Of a stretch of DNA of 64,000 nt, positions 24,648-62,889 are shown in pieces; position 1 is the first letter of the stretch, and each line of letters opens with the position of its first letter. Position numbers and translations under genes: made by a program. Below the pieces are notes generated by a model. That model was not told the DNA's origin. It did not search any database and was given only the letters and a program-made list of their open reading frames with translations. The stretch is from contig NW_004451665.1 of assembly GCF_000321225.1 (NCBI RefSeq), forward strand, positions 340,828-404,827, read 5' to 3'. The DNA is from Odobenus rosmarus divergens (taxonomy: Eukaryota; Chordata; Mammalia; Carnivora; Odobenidae).

Positions 24648-25709
24648 CAACAAGATTTTTTAATGGCTAATTGCTTTCAAATAGTTTGCTGTAAAGAGAT
24701 CCATGATTAAAATATTATTAACTAGGATTCAATGGATTCAGTTTGATTTCACACTGAATACTGCAGAGGATGCTGATAACAATACGGAGTCACAGACTGG
24801 ACAGAGAGGATCAGGAGCAGATGTGGAAATGATTCTTCCCCACCAGGACAACTGAGGCTGCACAGCGGCCCATGAACAGGAAGTGAGAGAGAGGACATGG
24901 TGGATGTGAGCACCCAGGTGAGGGTGTGTGAGTGGGGAGCAGATCCTAGAAAACCCATGACCCTAATCATTGGAGTTATTAATAATTTGCTATTATGCTA
25001 TTCCCTATGCTGTTATGGCCTAAAATCTATAGTCTAAGTGCCACCTTTATATTCATATTTCCTTCCAGTCTATTTTCTAAGCATAATTTGCTTTGTTTTG
25101 TTTTTTTACATTGGTGAAATCTATAGTATGAACATTTTTGTTACCTGCTGTTTTTTTTCACTTATACAAACTCAGTCTCCCAAGACTGATTTGTATAAAT
25201 TTAGGATAGAGGAAAAGGAACTGTGTATCAATAGGAAAAGACAATTTATCCATTTACTAGTTAGGGTCTTAGTTACACCAATTTCCACTCAAATCAACAT
25301 GATTTGTAAATTTGCAAGGAAAATGGTCCACTTACAAATAATTTTCAGGAGGTGATAGACACCTACACATTATGGAGACGGCTGAAGCCTCCTTTTCCTC
25401 ACAGGCAACTAGGGGGAGGGGAAAAGGGGTAAGTAAAGGCATGTCAGGGAAAGTCAGAGAAGTATCCACACCTGCTTGTTATATCAAGTGTCTAGAGACT
25501 CTCTAAATAATTCAGGTGCAGCTGGCTCCCTCCAGGGGCAGGTGCTGAGGAGAGTTTCCAGACAAGCATCTCCTCTTGCAAAAGTGGAGCAGACCTAGGA
25601 TCTGATTACTTGAAAAGGGGTCCAGTTAGTAGCTATGGCAACCTCCTTCTTCAGTCTTACAACTTACCTTGGGTTAAGGTACAAGAAGCTTCTAGGGAAA
25701 TACTACTGC

Positions 25710-25920
25710 TACACCCCGCTGTGGTGGGGAAGTGCTCCGAAGCCCAGGTGTCTAGGTTCTAATCTCGGTTCTACTACTTCCTGTGTGACCTTAGGCAATT
25801 TACTCAACCTCTCTTAACCTCAGTTTCTGTACCTGTAAACTGGGGATAACAAGTCCCTCTTTGAGATTGCTGTGACATCACAGGCAAGGCTCCTACTATA
25901 GTGCCCGATACATAAGAGAT
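25710..25920 (+). mobile_element. MIR element
   Basis: 'ggttctaatctcggttctac', 'ctgtgtgaccttaggcaat' and 'ctcagtttctgtacctgtaaactgggg' in MIR order. Confidence 0.75.
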
Positions 25921-26029
25921 ATCTCCTCAGAGTGTCCCCGACCACATTTCCTAGGAAGAGATGTTTGTACTTTAAATAAAAGAGCAACGTCCAGAAATAA
26001 GAGAAAGATATTCCTTAGAACAAAATAAA

Positions 26030-26205
26030 TATAACAGCTAACAGTTGCTGAAGGTTTACCACAGGCTGGACACTGTGCTTTACATATAATCTCACAAAAC
26101 CCATTATCAAAGTTCTGAGAAGTTAAGACACTTACCCCAGGGCAAACAGCTAGAAGATGGCGGAATCAAGGTCCAAACCCTGTCCTGTCTCTCGTCTAAA
26201 AAAAG
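26030..26205 (-). mobile_element. MIR element
   Basis: Reverse orientation: 'ctgtgctttacatataatctcac' and 'aagacacttaccccagggcaaacagctag'. Confidence 0.65.
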
Positions 26206-27822
26206 CCTGCGCTCTTACCCTCTAGGTAAGTTGGTTTCTGAAAGTCATTTTACTGCACCAGCCCTTGTCTCCAGGTCAAAACCTGAGGATGGCGGGGAGG
26301 TATAGGGCAGACCTCCTTAGGTCCATGGGGCCAGACTGCCCTCTAGTGTTAGAGGAATCTTAGGGCCAGATGGAATAAAGAAAGAGTTGCTTTTCTTTTG
26401 AGGTGGGAGTGAACCCTCCTCCCTTCCATCCTGGAGTGCGGCTGTCTAGTTTAGTGCCTTCCTATTGACCAAAGGGTTCTCCTAGGAATGGGGGTCAAAA
26501 AGGTGGTAAAGATTGGGAGTTAAGGAGAACTATCTTGGGACAGAGCAGCAATTCTCCAGGTTAAGCTTCAAACCACTGGGTAGAGGGAATGTCTTATTCT
26601 CAGCATATGGCACATTAATAGGTGCTCAGTGAGCACTGAACCAAGTTTTAAATCTCACTCTCACTAGAGAGGGAGTTCAGCCAGTAAGAGCAGTTATAAA
26701 GTTATTCATTGATTTTTGCCAGAAGCACCAGCAGAAAAGAGACTGTAACATGTAACCCACCATCCATTCCAATAGACTCCAAGAGCATGTTCACGTTCAA
26801 GACTACGTGAGAATGATGACACTCCTTGGTTGTTTAGAAATAAGTTGAGGTCAGCAAAGATGTGTGATCATTTTAGGCTGCCACCCTCACACCGAGTCCC
26901 TAATGGCCCAAGGGTCTCAGAGAAGGCATCCCCCCTCCCCCCCCGCCACATCCATAACTCTGCCAAAGTGGTCTGTTTCACCAGGTGGTCAGAGAGCACC
27001 TGTAGGCATTGCTCCTAGCTGGGCCGCTGGGGAATATAAAGACGGACATACCAGGAGGGGCCAAATTGCTAATTGTGGCTAATGCTGATGGAGTTCCTTC
27101 CCTGAGCTGGGTGTTCACTCCATTACCTGAATCTCTCCTGACAGGTAGGTGTTAGTCGTCTACTTTTTCCAAATACGGACATTGAGGCCCATTTTGGTAA
27201 AAGTCTGTTAAGTTCACACAATTCATAGACGGCGATGCAGGCCAGTATGACTCTCAGCTGCAAGCTCTTTCCAATACAGCACTGGCTAATTCTTTGGAAT
27301 AACTGTTACTGTGACAGTTGCCTTTCTCTAAAATTCAAGAACCTCCAAGAGAATTAGCCCCATGGAGCTATCAGTTTACAAACAGATGGCTTTTTTTTAC
27401 ACTTCGGTGGACTAGCTTTCTCCAGCCTAATTTCCTGCAGATCCTCAGTCTGTCCCCTCTGCCTAGGGCAACTCTAACTTCCCACCTCCTCTCCAGAGGT
27501 GCCCAGGAGGTTCGCCTTTTCTCCATCTCCTACAGAGCAATTCGGCTTTCCCACAGCCTACCTCCAAACCCAACTTACAAAACCCATCAATGAGCTCAAG
27601 AGAACAAGGGGGTTTCTAGAAAAAGCTAGTCTTTAGAGGGGGTTTAGGGTAATTGTGGCAAACAGTGCTAGCAGCTTACCCAATGTTTATCCTTTTTCCT
27701 TCCTTGTGAAAAGGATCCTGATTTTTGTTCAGGGAGGAGTGTGCCCAGCTGTGAAGCTGTATTTCTCAACCTCCCTTATAGCTGGAGTTGTCCACGTGGC
27801 TGCACGAAATGGCTCCTCCACA

Positions 27823-28139
27823 GAAGCCATGTTGTGCAGGTGAATGGATCCCCCTCCCATCTCCGCCAATCAGAATAATTTTCTTCCCCTACCCAATTTC
27901 TCTTCTCCCTTACCAATAGACTCCTTCTTAGAGCTACAATATGCCCAGATAAAAAAGTCACACGCCCCAGATCCCTTGTAGAAGCCATGTTGTGCAGGTG
28001 AATGGATCCCCCTCCCATCTCTGCGAATCAGAATAATTTTCTTCCCCTACCCAATTTCTCTTCTCCCTTACCAATAGACTCCTTCTTAGAGCTACAATAT
28101 GCCCAGATAAAAAAAGTCACACGCCCCAGATCCCTTGTA
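27823..28139 (+). repeat. 158-bp tandem duplication, two near-identical copies
   Basis: The unit starting 'gaagccatgttgtgcaggtg' at 27823 recurs at 27981, and a third partial start ('gaagc') follows at 28140. By eye the copies differ only at 'tccgcc' versus 'tctgcg' and by one extra A in the A run after 'cccagat' (units of 158 and 159 bp). High identity points to a recent event. No transposon ends are visible at the borders. Confidence 0.95.
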
Positions 28140-29814
28140 GAAGCGAGGAGGGGCGTCACGAGCCAGTTCTGGATGAGCAGTTGGACAGGCCTTCCCAAAA
28201 GTCGCGTGGACGAGGCAGCTGGCACGTACTCCTTTGCCTGTGGTTCTGGAACATGGTCCTGATGGTAGGGAGATCACTATCACAGGGATGAGGGCCTTAC
28301 CCTAGTATGGGAGAGCAGAAACCAAAAGGAGCCCAACTGCCCGATAACATCATGGAGGCCTTGGTCTCAGCCCTGGGAAGCCTACCTCCAGACCTCTTCT
28401 TACCGGACACAAAAATGAACTTCTATCATGTTCAAGCCCTAGCTGTTTGCATTTCCTGGGACAATGCAACTCAATTTCTACTTTACTACAGTGATTGATT
28501 CAGGCCAGTTTAATAAGAGTGGAGCGTAGGACTTCTGTCTGATGGTAGTTTTATCTGACGCCCTCCCATCATCCAACCCACAACGTGGACAGCTTTGCTG
28601 CCGGTGGACCTCTAGAACCGTCGTGCTCAAAGTGTGGTTTTTGGATTGGCGGCAGCAGCTGGAAATTTATTAGAAATGCAAATTCTCAGCCCCTATCCCC
28701 GACCTACTGAATCAGCAATCTATTCTAATAACACTGCCGGTGATTCTGAGATTCTCAAGTTTGGAAACCACTGATTTATAGAGATCTGCAGAGAAAGGGA
28801 GCCAAGCGCTGATCAAATCAGGTCTGAACCACTCATCTGGATTTCCTCAGTTATGTAACCCGATAAACACCCTTTCTTTTGTTAAACTACTTTGAGCTGA
28901 GGGTTCTGTTACTTGTACCTGAAAACACTCCCACAGTTGCGGCCTCATGGTCACTATCCTTACAGGGCACAAAATGCTACCCAGAAATACTCTGTTCCGT
29001 GTACATTTGAGAGGCAGAAGTGAGGAGTAATCATGTCACAACTGCTCCAAGTCAAAAAAGAGACTTGATTAGACGTAAAGCCTTAGCCAGATGAGATTGC
29101 CAGAGGATTCATCTAAATATGCCAAACCTTTGCATTCGCTTGGAGGTTGAGAAATGAATTTCTAGTTCAGAAGTGCGCACACACCGCACGTATTCTGTGC
29201 TGTTCTGCACAGCTCATGTTAGTTAAGTATCTGGAGACCCAAAGTCTTGCTTTTTTCCCACCCCCTGCGTAGAGCAGGGCTGCTCCCCTCAGCCAAACCA
29301 GGACCACCTCTTCTTTCAGGCAGAGCGTGATGCTCACCTGGGTCCACCTTCTCTTTCCCAGACCCCAAATAAGGTCTCTACTGCTCACTCCCTTTTCAGT
29401 AGCAGCTGCCCACACACTCTAGGTGCTGACATGTCTGATCTCAGGCTCAGTGCTCTGCACAGGGCAAAGCTGGGCTTCTGGTGACCAGATGAAGCTGCGA
29501 TGGGAAAATCTGGCTTCTGAAAACTGCCTCATGAATAACAGGAGAAAACTGTTTTCTTGTGGAGTACGGAACCAAGCACACAGCTGGGCACCTGAAAAAT
29601 CACAGCAAATGACCATCCCGCCCCTACTGAGTCCTTGCCATGTGCCCATGCTGTGCCAAGCATTTACGTTACCACTTAGGACAAAGGAGATATTAATGTT
29701 CCCAGGAGGAAACTGAGGGTCCCAGAACCTAAGTAACTTGCCCAAAGTCACTTGTTTAGTAAGCGGCAGACAACTGAACACAGGTATGTTATCCAGAGTC
29801 TTCTATGATGGAGG
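28140..29814. other. Intergenic block
   Basis: No gene recognised. It contains a MER5A-like element (28620-28783) and a MIR in minus orientation at about 29620-29790 ('aagtaacttgcccaaagtcac'). The other sequence is unassigned. Confidence 0.4.
28620..28783 (+). mobile_element. MER5A-like hAT DNA transposon remnant
   Basis: 'gctcaaagtgtggtttttgg', 'attagaaatgcaaattctcag', 'ctactgaatcagcaatct' and terminal 'tttggaaaccactg' match the non-autonomous hAT-Charlie element MER5A as I recall it. Confidence 0.75.
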
Positions 29815-30240
29815 GGATAGAACTCAAAACTCAACCAAATTCAAACTAGCTTAAGCAAAAAAGGAAAACAATGGAGTCCAGCCTACCAGTCCAGTTCAGG
29901 CACTGATGGAGCCAGGCGGGCAAAGTCTCTATATATCCCCTGGCTCCCTTTCCTCTGTGTTGGACACTTCTACGTGTAAAGACGAGGACAGTTTGTTTCT
30001 CCTAATAACCGCAGTAAAAATTTAGTTCTACTAGCATGCCATTTGGCCAAGTTTAAATCATTGTATGCCCAGCCTTGAAGCAGTCACTGTAAGCGGGGAA
30101 ACCGAGCACTCTGACTTATCAGAGCCGAGTCATGTGATAACCACTAAAAATAGTGTGGTAGGGGGGTGATCAGCATAACCTCCCCTGAATCACAGAGATT
30201 GGGATTACTTACAAAACACAGGAGAGATGGTTCCCCAACA
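29815..30240 (+). mobile_element. Old interspersed repeat, family not assigned
   Basis: 'ccaaattcaaactagcttaagc' and 'gaagcagtcactgtaagcgggg' are phrases of a known mammalian repeat whose name I cannot assign. 19200-20060 carries related sequence. Confidence 0.4.
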
Positions 30241-30314
30241 TAAGGGATACAGAGCAAATAACACCTATTATAATCTAGTCCTTGGCTGCCCACCTTTCTT
30301 TCCATACACTTTTC

Positions 30315-30481
30315 TTAAGAATTTATTTGAGAAAGAGAGACAGAGAGCAAGAGAGCGCAGCGCACGAGCAGAGGGAGAGGCCGAGGGAGACGGAGAAGCA
30401 GGCTCCCCGGGATGTGGGGCTCGAGACCCCAGGACCTGAGCTCAAGGCAGACACTTAACCGACTAACCCACCCAGGGGCCC
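30315..30481 (-). mobile_element. CAN-SINE (internal deletions)
   Basis: Reverse orientation: 'atttatttgagaaagagagac', 'acctgagctcaaggcagac' and 'cacccaggggcccc'. Shorter than its neighbours; flanks resemble each other (atacacttttct / atacttttct). Confidence 0.85.
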
Positions 30482-31979
30482 CCATATGAATACTTTTCTA
30501 AATGGCCCCATGACGTATGTATATACTGTATCACTGACATACTTTTGGCTTTAACAGAAAACCTAAACTCAAGTAAACTTGGCTTGAAGAATGTTTGTTG
30601 TCTTACATATCCCAGAGGGCTTTTTTCCCCCCTTGGTGGGGGAGGTGGGAACTTCTGGATTGGCTGGTTCAACAGTCTGTTGTCCAGAGTTGGTAGCTAG
30701 GAAAAGGGCAGGAACACAGGAGGGATTTCAGAATAAAAAGCCCCCTTCCTACTGGACAAACCGGTAAGTAACTGAAGACTGCCTGGGTGGGGATACTTAT
30801 GAGGCAATGGCTGCCTTCTCACCCTCCTTTGGGGGATCTCTTCACTTGTGGTGGAAAAATAAAGAATGCCAATGGCCCTACAGTCCTCTGTAGAAAAGGA
30901 CTAAGCCTGAGGTTGCTATAGGGGAATGGCCTTGTGGGATGAGTGAGCTTTAGCTGTGTTTTCCAGCCCAAACCCCATTCCCATCCCCTGCCCCAGGAAG
31001 GGTGGCTCCTGTGGGTTTCTACCACTGTCAGCTGTCTGGGATGTAACACCTTCCTGTTTACCCACACGAACTTCTGCCCTGCACTGGTGTGTTCACTGCT
31101 CCACAGACTTGTTTCATCCCCACCTCTGGACTTCTGCTTGGGCCAGTCCCCTGCCCAAATGCTCAGCCCACTCCTTACTCCTGTGACTCATCATGCTTAG
31201 GGCCCGGATCCAGGCCTGCCTCCTCAGCCGTCTTCCCCAAGGGCCCCGGCCTTCTTGGGTCACTTTCTGTTTTCAACTCCAGGGGTATTTGTTGTCTGCT
31301 TGGGAGCTGATTGTGGTATTTGTCATACAGCTTCCGGTAGGACTTTGTTTATTGCCTTTTCAGGCAAGCTATGCCAGAATTCCCCATTCTGAGGGCAGGG
31401 CGGGCAGGGTGGCTTGCCGGACCATGTAAGGCTCTGGATGAGAGGGAGAGTTGGGAGCTGGCCTGAGAACATGTTCCACACGACACCGTGATACTTGTGC
31501 TCATAAAACATGCTCAGAGAATAAGCAGCAGCATGTCAGTGAGCGCTTCTCTCTTTGGAAGGGCCCCCACGAGACAAGAAAGCTTTCAACTGCAGACTGT
31601 TGGGCACCAGGGACCCTAAAACAGGAGTTGGATGGAGGGAAGGAGGGTCTTCCGAAGTGAACTAAGGATGTCAGGACTGGGGCCACGGCCGTCCGAGTGG
31701 CGGCACGCTCACGCTGTCCGTACCCACTGACCTCATTCCGTCACCATGCTCAGTCCTTACGTTCCTGGGGCCCAATCTCCTGTTTTCCTCTCCTCTCTCT
31801 CAGTCTGGGTCCGTCCTGTGGGATCTGCCTGTGCTGCCTCCATGGAAACACAAGGCAGATAGATGCTCTCCCCAACCAGCTTTCCGAGAAGAGCCAGTGT
31901 GTCAAAGCGGGTGTGCGGGCCACAGGGAGGGCGGAGGAAGAAGAGGGCCAGGGCAAGTGAGGGTGCAGACTTGAACCAC
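30482..31979. other. Spacer 3' of ALDH18A1
   Basis: No gene recognised. Moderately GC-rich, with many overlapping short open frames on both strands that are shadows of composition. No clear repeats. Confidence 0.35.
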
Positions 31980-32822
31980 GCACACAGACTTTTCATAGGA
32001 ACTTTATTTCTCAAAAAGGGGGAAGAATCCAAAGTATTAAAATAACCTTCTAATTTGTGTTTTGGAGGAAAAGGGTAGGATGACAAAATAATTTATATAA
32101 AAATTTCAAGCATAATTGCTGTAGATACTTCATCCTGGGACTCGCAGCTCCAGGTTCCAACTGCATCCCGAGTCATGCCGAATCTTCTGGGTCCAGAGAG
32201 GCACAAGCATCTGAAATGCTGCTTTATCTTTACTCCACAATAAATATAAAAGGTCAATCTTCCCAATGGAAATGATTCAGTCTATTTTTGTGACTGTTTC
32301 TGATGAGAATGCTAAAAAGAGCTGCCCCTCTTCTAAATTCCAAACCTTTCCTTTTTGAAGATGAGTGTGAGCATAAAGAGATGAAATGTGGAAAGACAGA
32401 TCAGGTGTGATGGGCCCTAGTGCCAACCAAACGTCAGGGGAGACGTTACCTCACTGAGGTGATAAAAAGGTAAAAGCGTCCATGATTTTCCTGTTGCCTT
32501 TTTTGTGGGGAAGCTGCACCTTTCTGTTTCTATCATGAAGGGAACTGGACTGTGTGAAGCGAAGTCCCTAACTGCAGCAATTAAGCAAAGTCCCCATTCA
32601 TAGCGATTATTTTCTAACTATAAAAGAGAAGGGTGAATTGGAATATGCACATTTGCCAAGACTGGCAGAGCCAAATGGAGCCCAGAGGCATCTCGGTGCA
32701 CTTTCCAACAGGCAGACCCTTCCGGGAGTGGGAGAAGAGCCCTGGCTCATCCCCGGAGATTCTTAAGACAAGCTTAACTGTGAAGACCTCTTGAATCTTT
32801 CCCTGCTCTTCTTGGAATGCTT
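31980..32822 (-). other. ALDH18A1: ALDH18A1 3' untranslated region (inferred)
   Basis: Sequence between the TGA stop and the presumed cleavage site. The right end is fixed by the stop codon at 32823-32825. The left end is inferred to be about 20 bases beyond the AATAAA at 32001-32006. The implied length of about 0.84 kb fits an mRNA of roughly 3.4 kb as in human. No younger SINE or L1 interrupts it. Confidence 0.7.
32001..32006 (-). promoter_or_regulatory. ALDH18A1: Polyadenylation signal AATAAA
   Basis: TTTATT on the plus strand reads AATAAA on the gene strand, in the context gagAAATAAAGTTCC. It is the canonical hexamer best placed to end the ALDH18A1 transcript. Confidence 0.7.
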
Positions 32823-59802
<26,980 letters not shown>

Positions 59803-59877
59803 CTGTAGCTCCCAAAGTCAAATGCAAGAAAAAAGATAAATATTTAATATAAATTTCTCATTAAAAAGATACACATA

Positions 59878-60492
59878 GGTATATATACACAATGGAATAT
59901 TATGCAGCCATCAAAAGGAATGAGATCTTGCCATTTGTAACGACGTGGATGGAACTGGAGGGTGTTATGCTGAGTGAAATAAGTCAATCAGAGAAAGACA
60001 TGTATCATATGACCTCACTGATATGAGGAATTCTTAATCTCAGGAAACAAACTGAGTGTTGCTGAAGTGGTGGGGGGTGGGAGGGATGGGGTGGCTGGGT
60101 GATAGACATTGGGTAGGGTATGTGCTATGGTGAGCGCTGTGAATTGTGCAAGACTGTTGAATCACAGATCTGTACTTCTGAAACAAATAATGCAACATAC
60201 GTTAAGAAAAAAGAAAAAGAAGCAGATAGCAGGAGGGGAAGAATGAAGGGGAGTAAGTCGGAGGGGGAGATGAACCATGAGAGACTATGGACTCTGAAAA
60301 ACAAACTGAGGGTTCTAGAGGGGAGGGGGGTGTGGGGATGGGTTAGCCTGGTGATGGGTGTTAAAGAGGGCACATTCTGCATGGAGCACTGGGTGTTATG
60401 CACAAACAATGAATCATGGAACACTACATCAAAAACTAATGATGTAATGTATGGTGATTAACATAACAATAAAAAATTAAAAATAAATAAAT
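59878..60492 (+). mobile_element. Young carnivore LINE-1, 5'-truncated (ORF2 end plus 3'UTR)
   Basis: 615 bp: 'gtatatatacacaatggaatattatgcagcc' (ORF2 tail), 'ggtgttatgctgagtgaaataagtc', G-rich 3'UTR tract, and 'attaacataacaataaaaaatt' end. Target aaaagata(c/a)acata at 59864-59877 and 60493-60506. Antisense to ALDH18A1, and its near end is 75 bp from the exon 3 acceptor. Confidence 0.93.
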
Positions 60493-60689
60493 AAAAGATA
60501 AACATATAATATTAACCAGTTTAGCCGAAAAATAGTTTTATCGTTTTTAACTGACTAAAACCAGTAAATCAAAAGCCAGTATATCCAGCATGTTATCTAG
60601 TATTACACCCAGTACACAGGTCCCAGATACACTCAAACACTGTGAAGAGTTAAACAAAACAATCTTTCCTCAAGACAAGTTGGCAAAAT

Positions 60690-61100
60690 ATATCGAAAGT
60701 CCTAAAAATGTTCACATCTTTTGATCCAGTAATTCTTTGTTCGGAAATTTATTCTAAGAAACTAATTAGAGATGGAAACAAAAAGATTTATCAGAAGGCT
60801 GTTCATCAGTGTTATTTATAACAGGAAAAATCACAAGCAGAGTAAATATCCAAAAAAGGCAGGATTAACTTTTTCATAATTTTTAATAACACAGGAAAAT
60901 GCTCATCATGTTAAGTTTCCTATGTGTCTAAATGCACAGAAAAAAGATGAAAATAAATCAAAATGTTAATGTTTCATTCATTGTGATTAATGAAATCACA
61001 AGTGATTTCAATTTTCTTCCTTATTCTTGTCTGTCTTTGAAATTTAAGTAATAAAAATACACTGCTTTTATCATCAAAAAAATGTGTGCTTTTAAAACCA
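60690..61100 (+). mobile_element. Ancient LINE-1 tail
   Basis: 'cttttgatccagtaattctttg', 'tattctaagaaactaattagag' and 'cagtgttatttataacagg' are typical L1M phrases. Heavily decayed. Confidence 0.6.
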
Positions 61101-61609
61101 CACCACTATAAAAAGAGTGAGCCTGACTAACAAAGACAATAAACAGCGAAGTAATTGGTATGAGTAGTAAAAAATCGTAACTAATCCACCTACAAATTTT
61201 CTGACATGATAGCATGATTCCAGATGTCTGTTAACAATGGTTAAAAAAAACGGGATAGCTTTCTGAAGGACAAGGAATGTTGGAATCCGATACTTTCAAT
61301 CCTTTTGGATATCTGCCTCTAAGCAATCCTTTCCTGATTCTTTTTTCTTGCAGTGCTATACAGGATTTCTAAGGAAGCAAATATTATCCATGTATATATA
61401 CCCACACATACACACACACTCACATATAGGTATACATAGTCTTGATTAAAAAGCTAAAGATTTATCTACATAAAGCCTAAAGTAAAACAGTAGAAGCTGA
61501 ATGTCAGCCACTTCTCAAGGGTCCAACTCCTCCTGCTGGCTGCTTACTAATTATGCATTACCGCTTTCTCTCACAAATGAAGACTTTTCTACTTTGAGCA
61601 GGGCACACC

Positions 61610-62165
61610 ACCACCAGTCAAAAGACTACATTTCTCAGACTTTTTGTGCAGCTAGACATGGGACTTAAGTTCTGGTTAGTGATATACATGTGAAAATGTT
61701 ACGTGGGACTTCTAGGAATTTCATTCAAAAGAGAAGTGCTTCCTTCTTCCCTTCCTTCTTCCCTTCATCCACCCTGCTGCTTAGAACATGGGTATGAGGC
61801 AGGAGCTCAAACATAATTTTAGACTACAAGGAAAACATCAAGAACTTTGGAGTAACAAGAAAGGAGAAGTGTGGATGCCTAATGATTTCACAGAGCTATT
61901 CTGAAAGCCCTGGACTGCCTCCCTTCTTAGAGAACCCCAGGTTCCTTTTAAAAGAGAGAGAGAGGGGTGCTTGGCTGGCTCCATGGGTAGGGCATGCAAC
62001 TCCTGATCTCAGGGTTGTGGGTTTGAGCCCCACACTGGGTGTAGAGATTACTTAAAAATAAAAATCTTTTTAAAAAAGAGAGAGAAATAGACTTCTATCC
62101 TGTTTGAGCCATTATTATTTTGGAGTTTATTACATACACCTGACCTAATTGTAACTGATACAGCA
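61610..62165 (+). mobile_element. Old interspersed repeat, LTR-like, split by SINE
   Basis: 'aagactacatttctcagact' at the start and 'agacttctatcctgtttgagccattattattttgg' to 'gtaactgatacag' at the end are phrases of an abundant mammalian repeat that I cannot name with certainty. The SINE at 61965-62071 sits inside. No coding capacity. Confidence 0.4.
61965..62071 (+). mobile_element. Short CAN-SINE
   Basis: 'gggtgcttggctggctcca', 'gcaactcctgatctcagggttg', short A tail. The flanks are both GA-rich (aaaagagagagag) so the duplication is approximate. Confidence 0.85.
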
Positions 62166-62675
62166 GAAAGAGTGCCCAGGCAGAGGGGCAGGTGAGGCCT
62201 TGCTAATGGATGGTCTCACTCACAACAAATGGACCTTCTCTTGGAGGGATTCCCTGATTGCAAGAAGCAAGTCAAGATGAGTATCAGGTCCTCAGCGGGA
62301 CTAAACTTTAGGTACTTCCTCCTCAAAGAGTTCTCTATGTGTCATTACAGGCAATTAATAAATATTTGAATGAATCACTATAGTAATCATTCCAAGCCAC
62401 TATTCTACACTGGTACTATTGCAGAGTAACTTCCTCCACTCAAATCAACCATTATCACCTCCCTTTATATTTACAGACAGATTTCCCAGATTTCTCTAGA
62501 GCCACTACCTCTAACTCCTGACCACTAACTCCTCTATAATGTAGCTTCTATTGTTTTCTCTATGCTGTAACAATGGAGGGTAAAGTGAGCAGAATCTTAT
62601 TCTCACGGACTGGAAGATCATTGTGTGTTCTCCTCCCTGCCTCCTTCACACACAAATCTTAGAATGAATATTTTT

Positions 62676-62839
62676 TTCCTTTAAATTTTTTTTATTGTTA
62701 TATTAATCACCATACATCATTAGTTTGTGATGTAGCATTCCATGATTCATTGTTTGCGTATAACACCCAGTGCTCCACGCAGAACGTGCCCTCTTTAATA
62801 CCCATCACCAGGCTAACCCACCCTCCCACCCCCCTCCCC
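62676..62839 (-). mobile_element. Young LINE-1 3'UTR, 5'-truncated at the G-rich tract
   Basis: 'ttattgttatattaatcacc' to 'cctcccacccccctcccc'. Perfect 19-bp target duplication tcttagaatgaatattttt at 62657-62675 and 62840-62858. About 164 bp; its 5' end falls in the same G-rich tract as the copy at 44212. Confidence 0.95.
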
Positions 62840-62889
62840 TCTTAGAATGAATATTTTTAATGAAGCAGTGAAGAGTCCTTTCTTCCCTC

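Larger units (their letters stand above)
24662..27822. other. Intergenic block with MIRs
   Basis: No gene recognised. MIR plus at about 25710-25920 ('ctgtgtgaccttaggcaattt'), MIR minus at about 26030-26200, MIR-like minus at about 27090-27290. 26925-26945 is a C-rich run. From about 27730 the sequence resembles an old interspersed repeat ('cctcccttatagctggagttgtccacg'). Confidence 0.4.

Noticed and set aside
27823..28139. Direct repeats considered as a CRISPR or satellite array
   Set aside because: Only two contiguous 158-bp units without spacers, in a vertebrate genome. A tandem duplication explains it.
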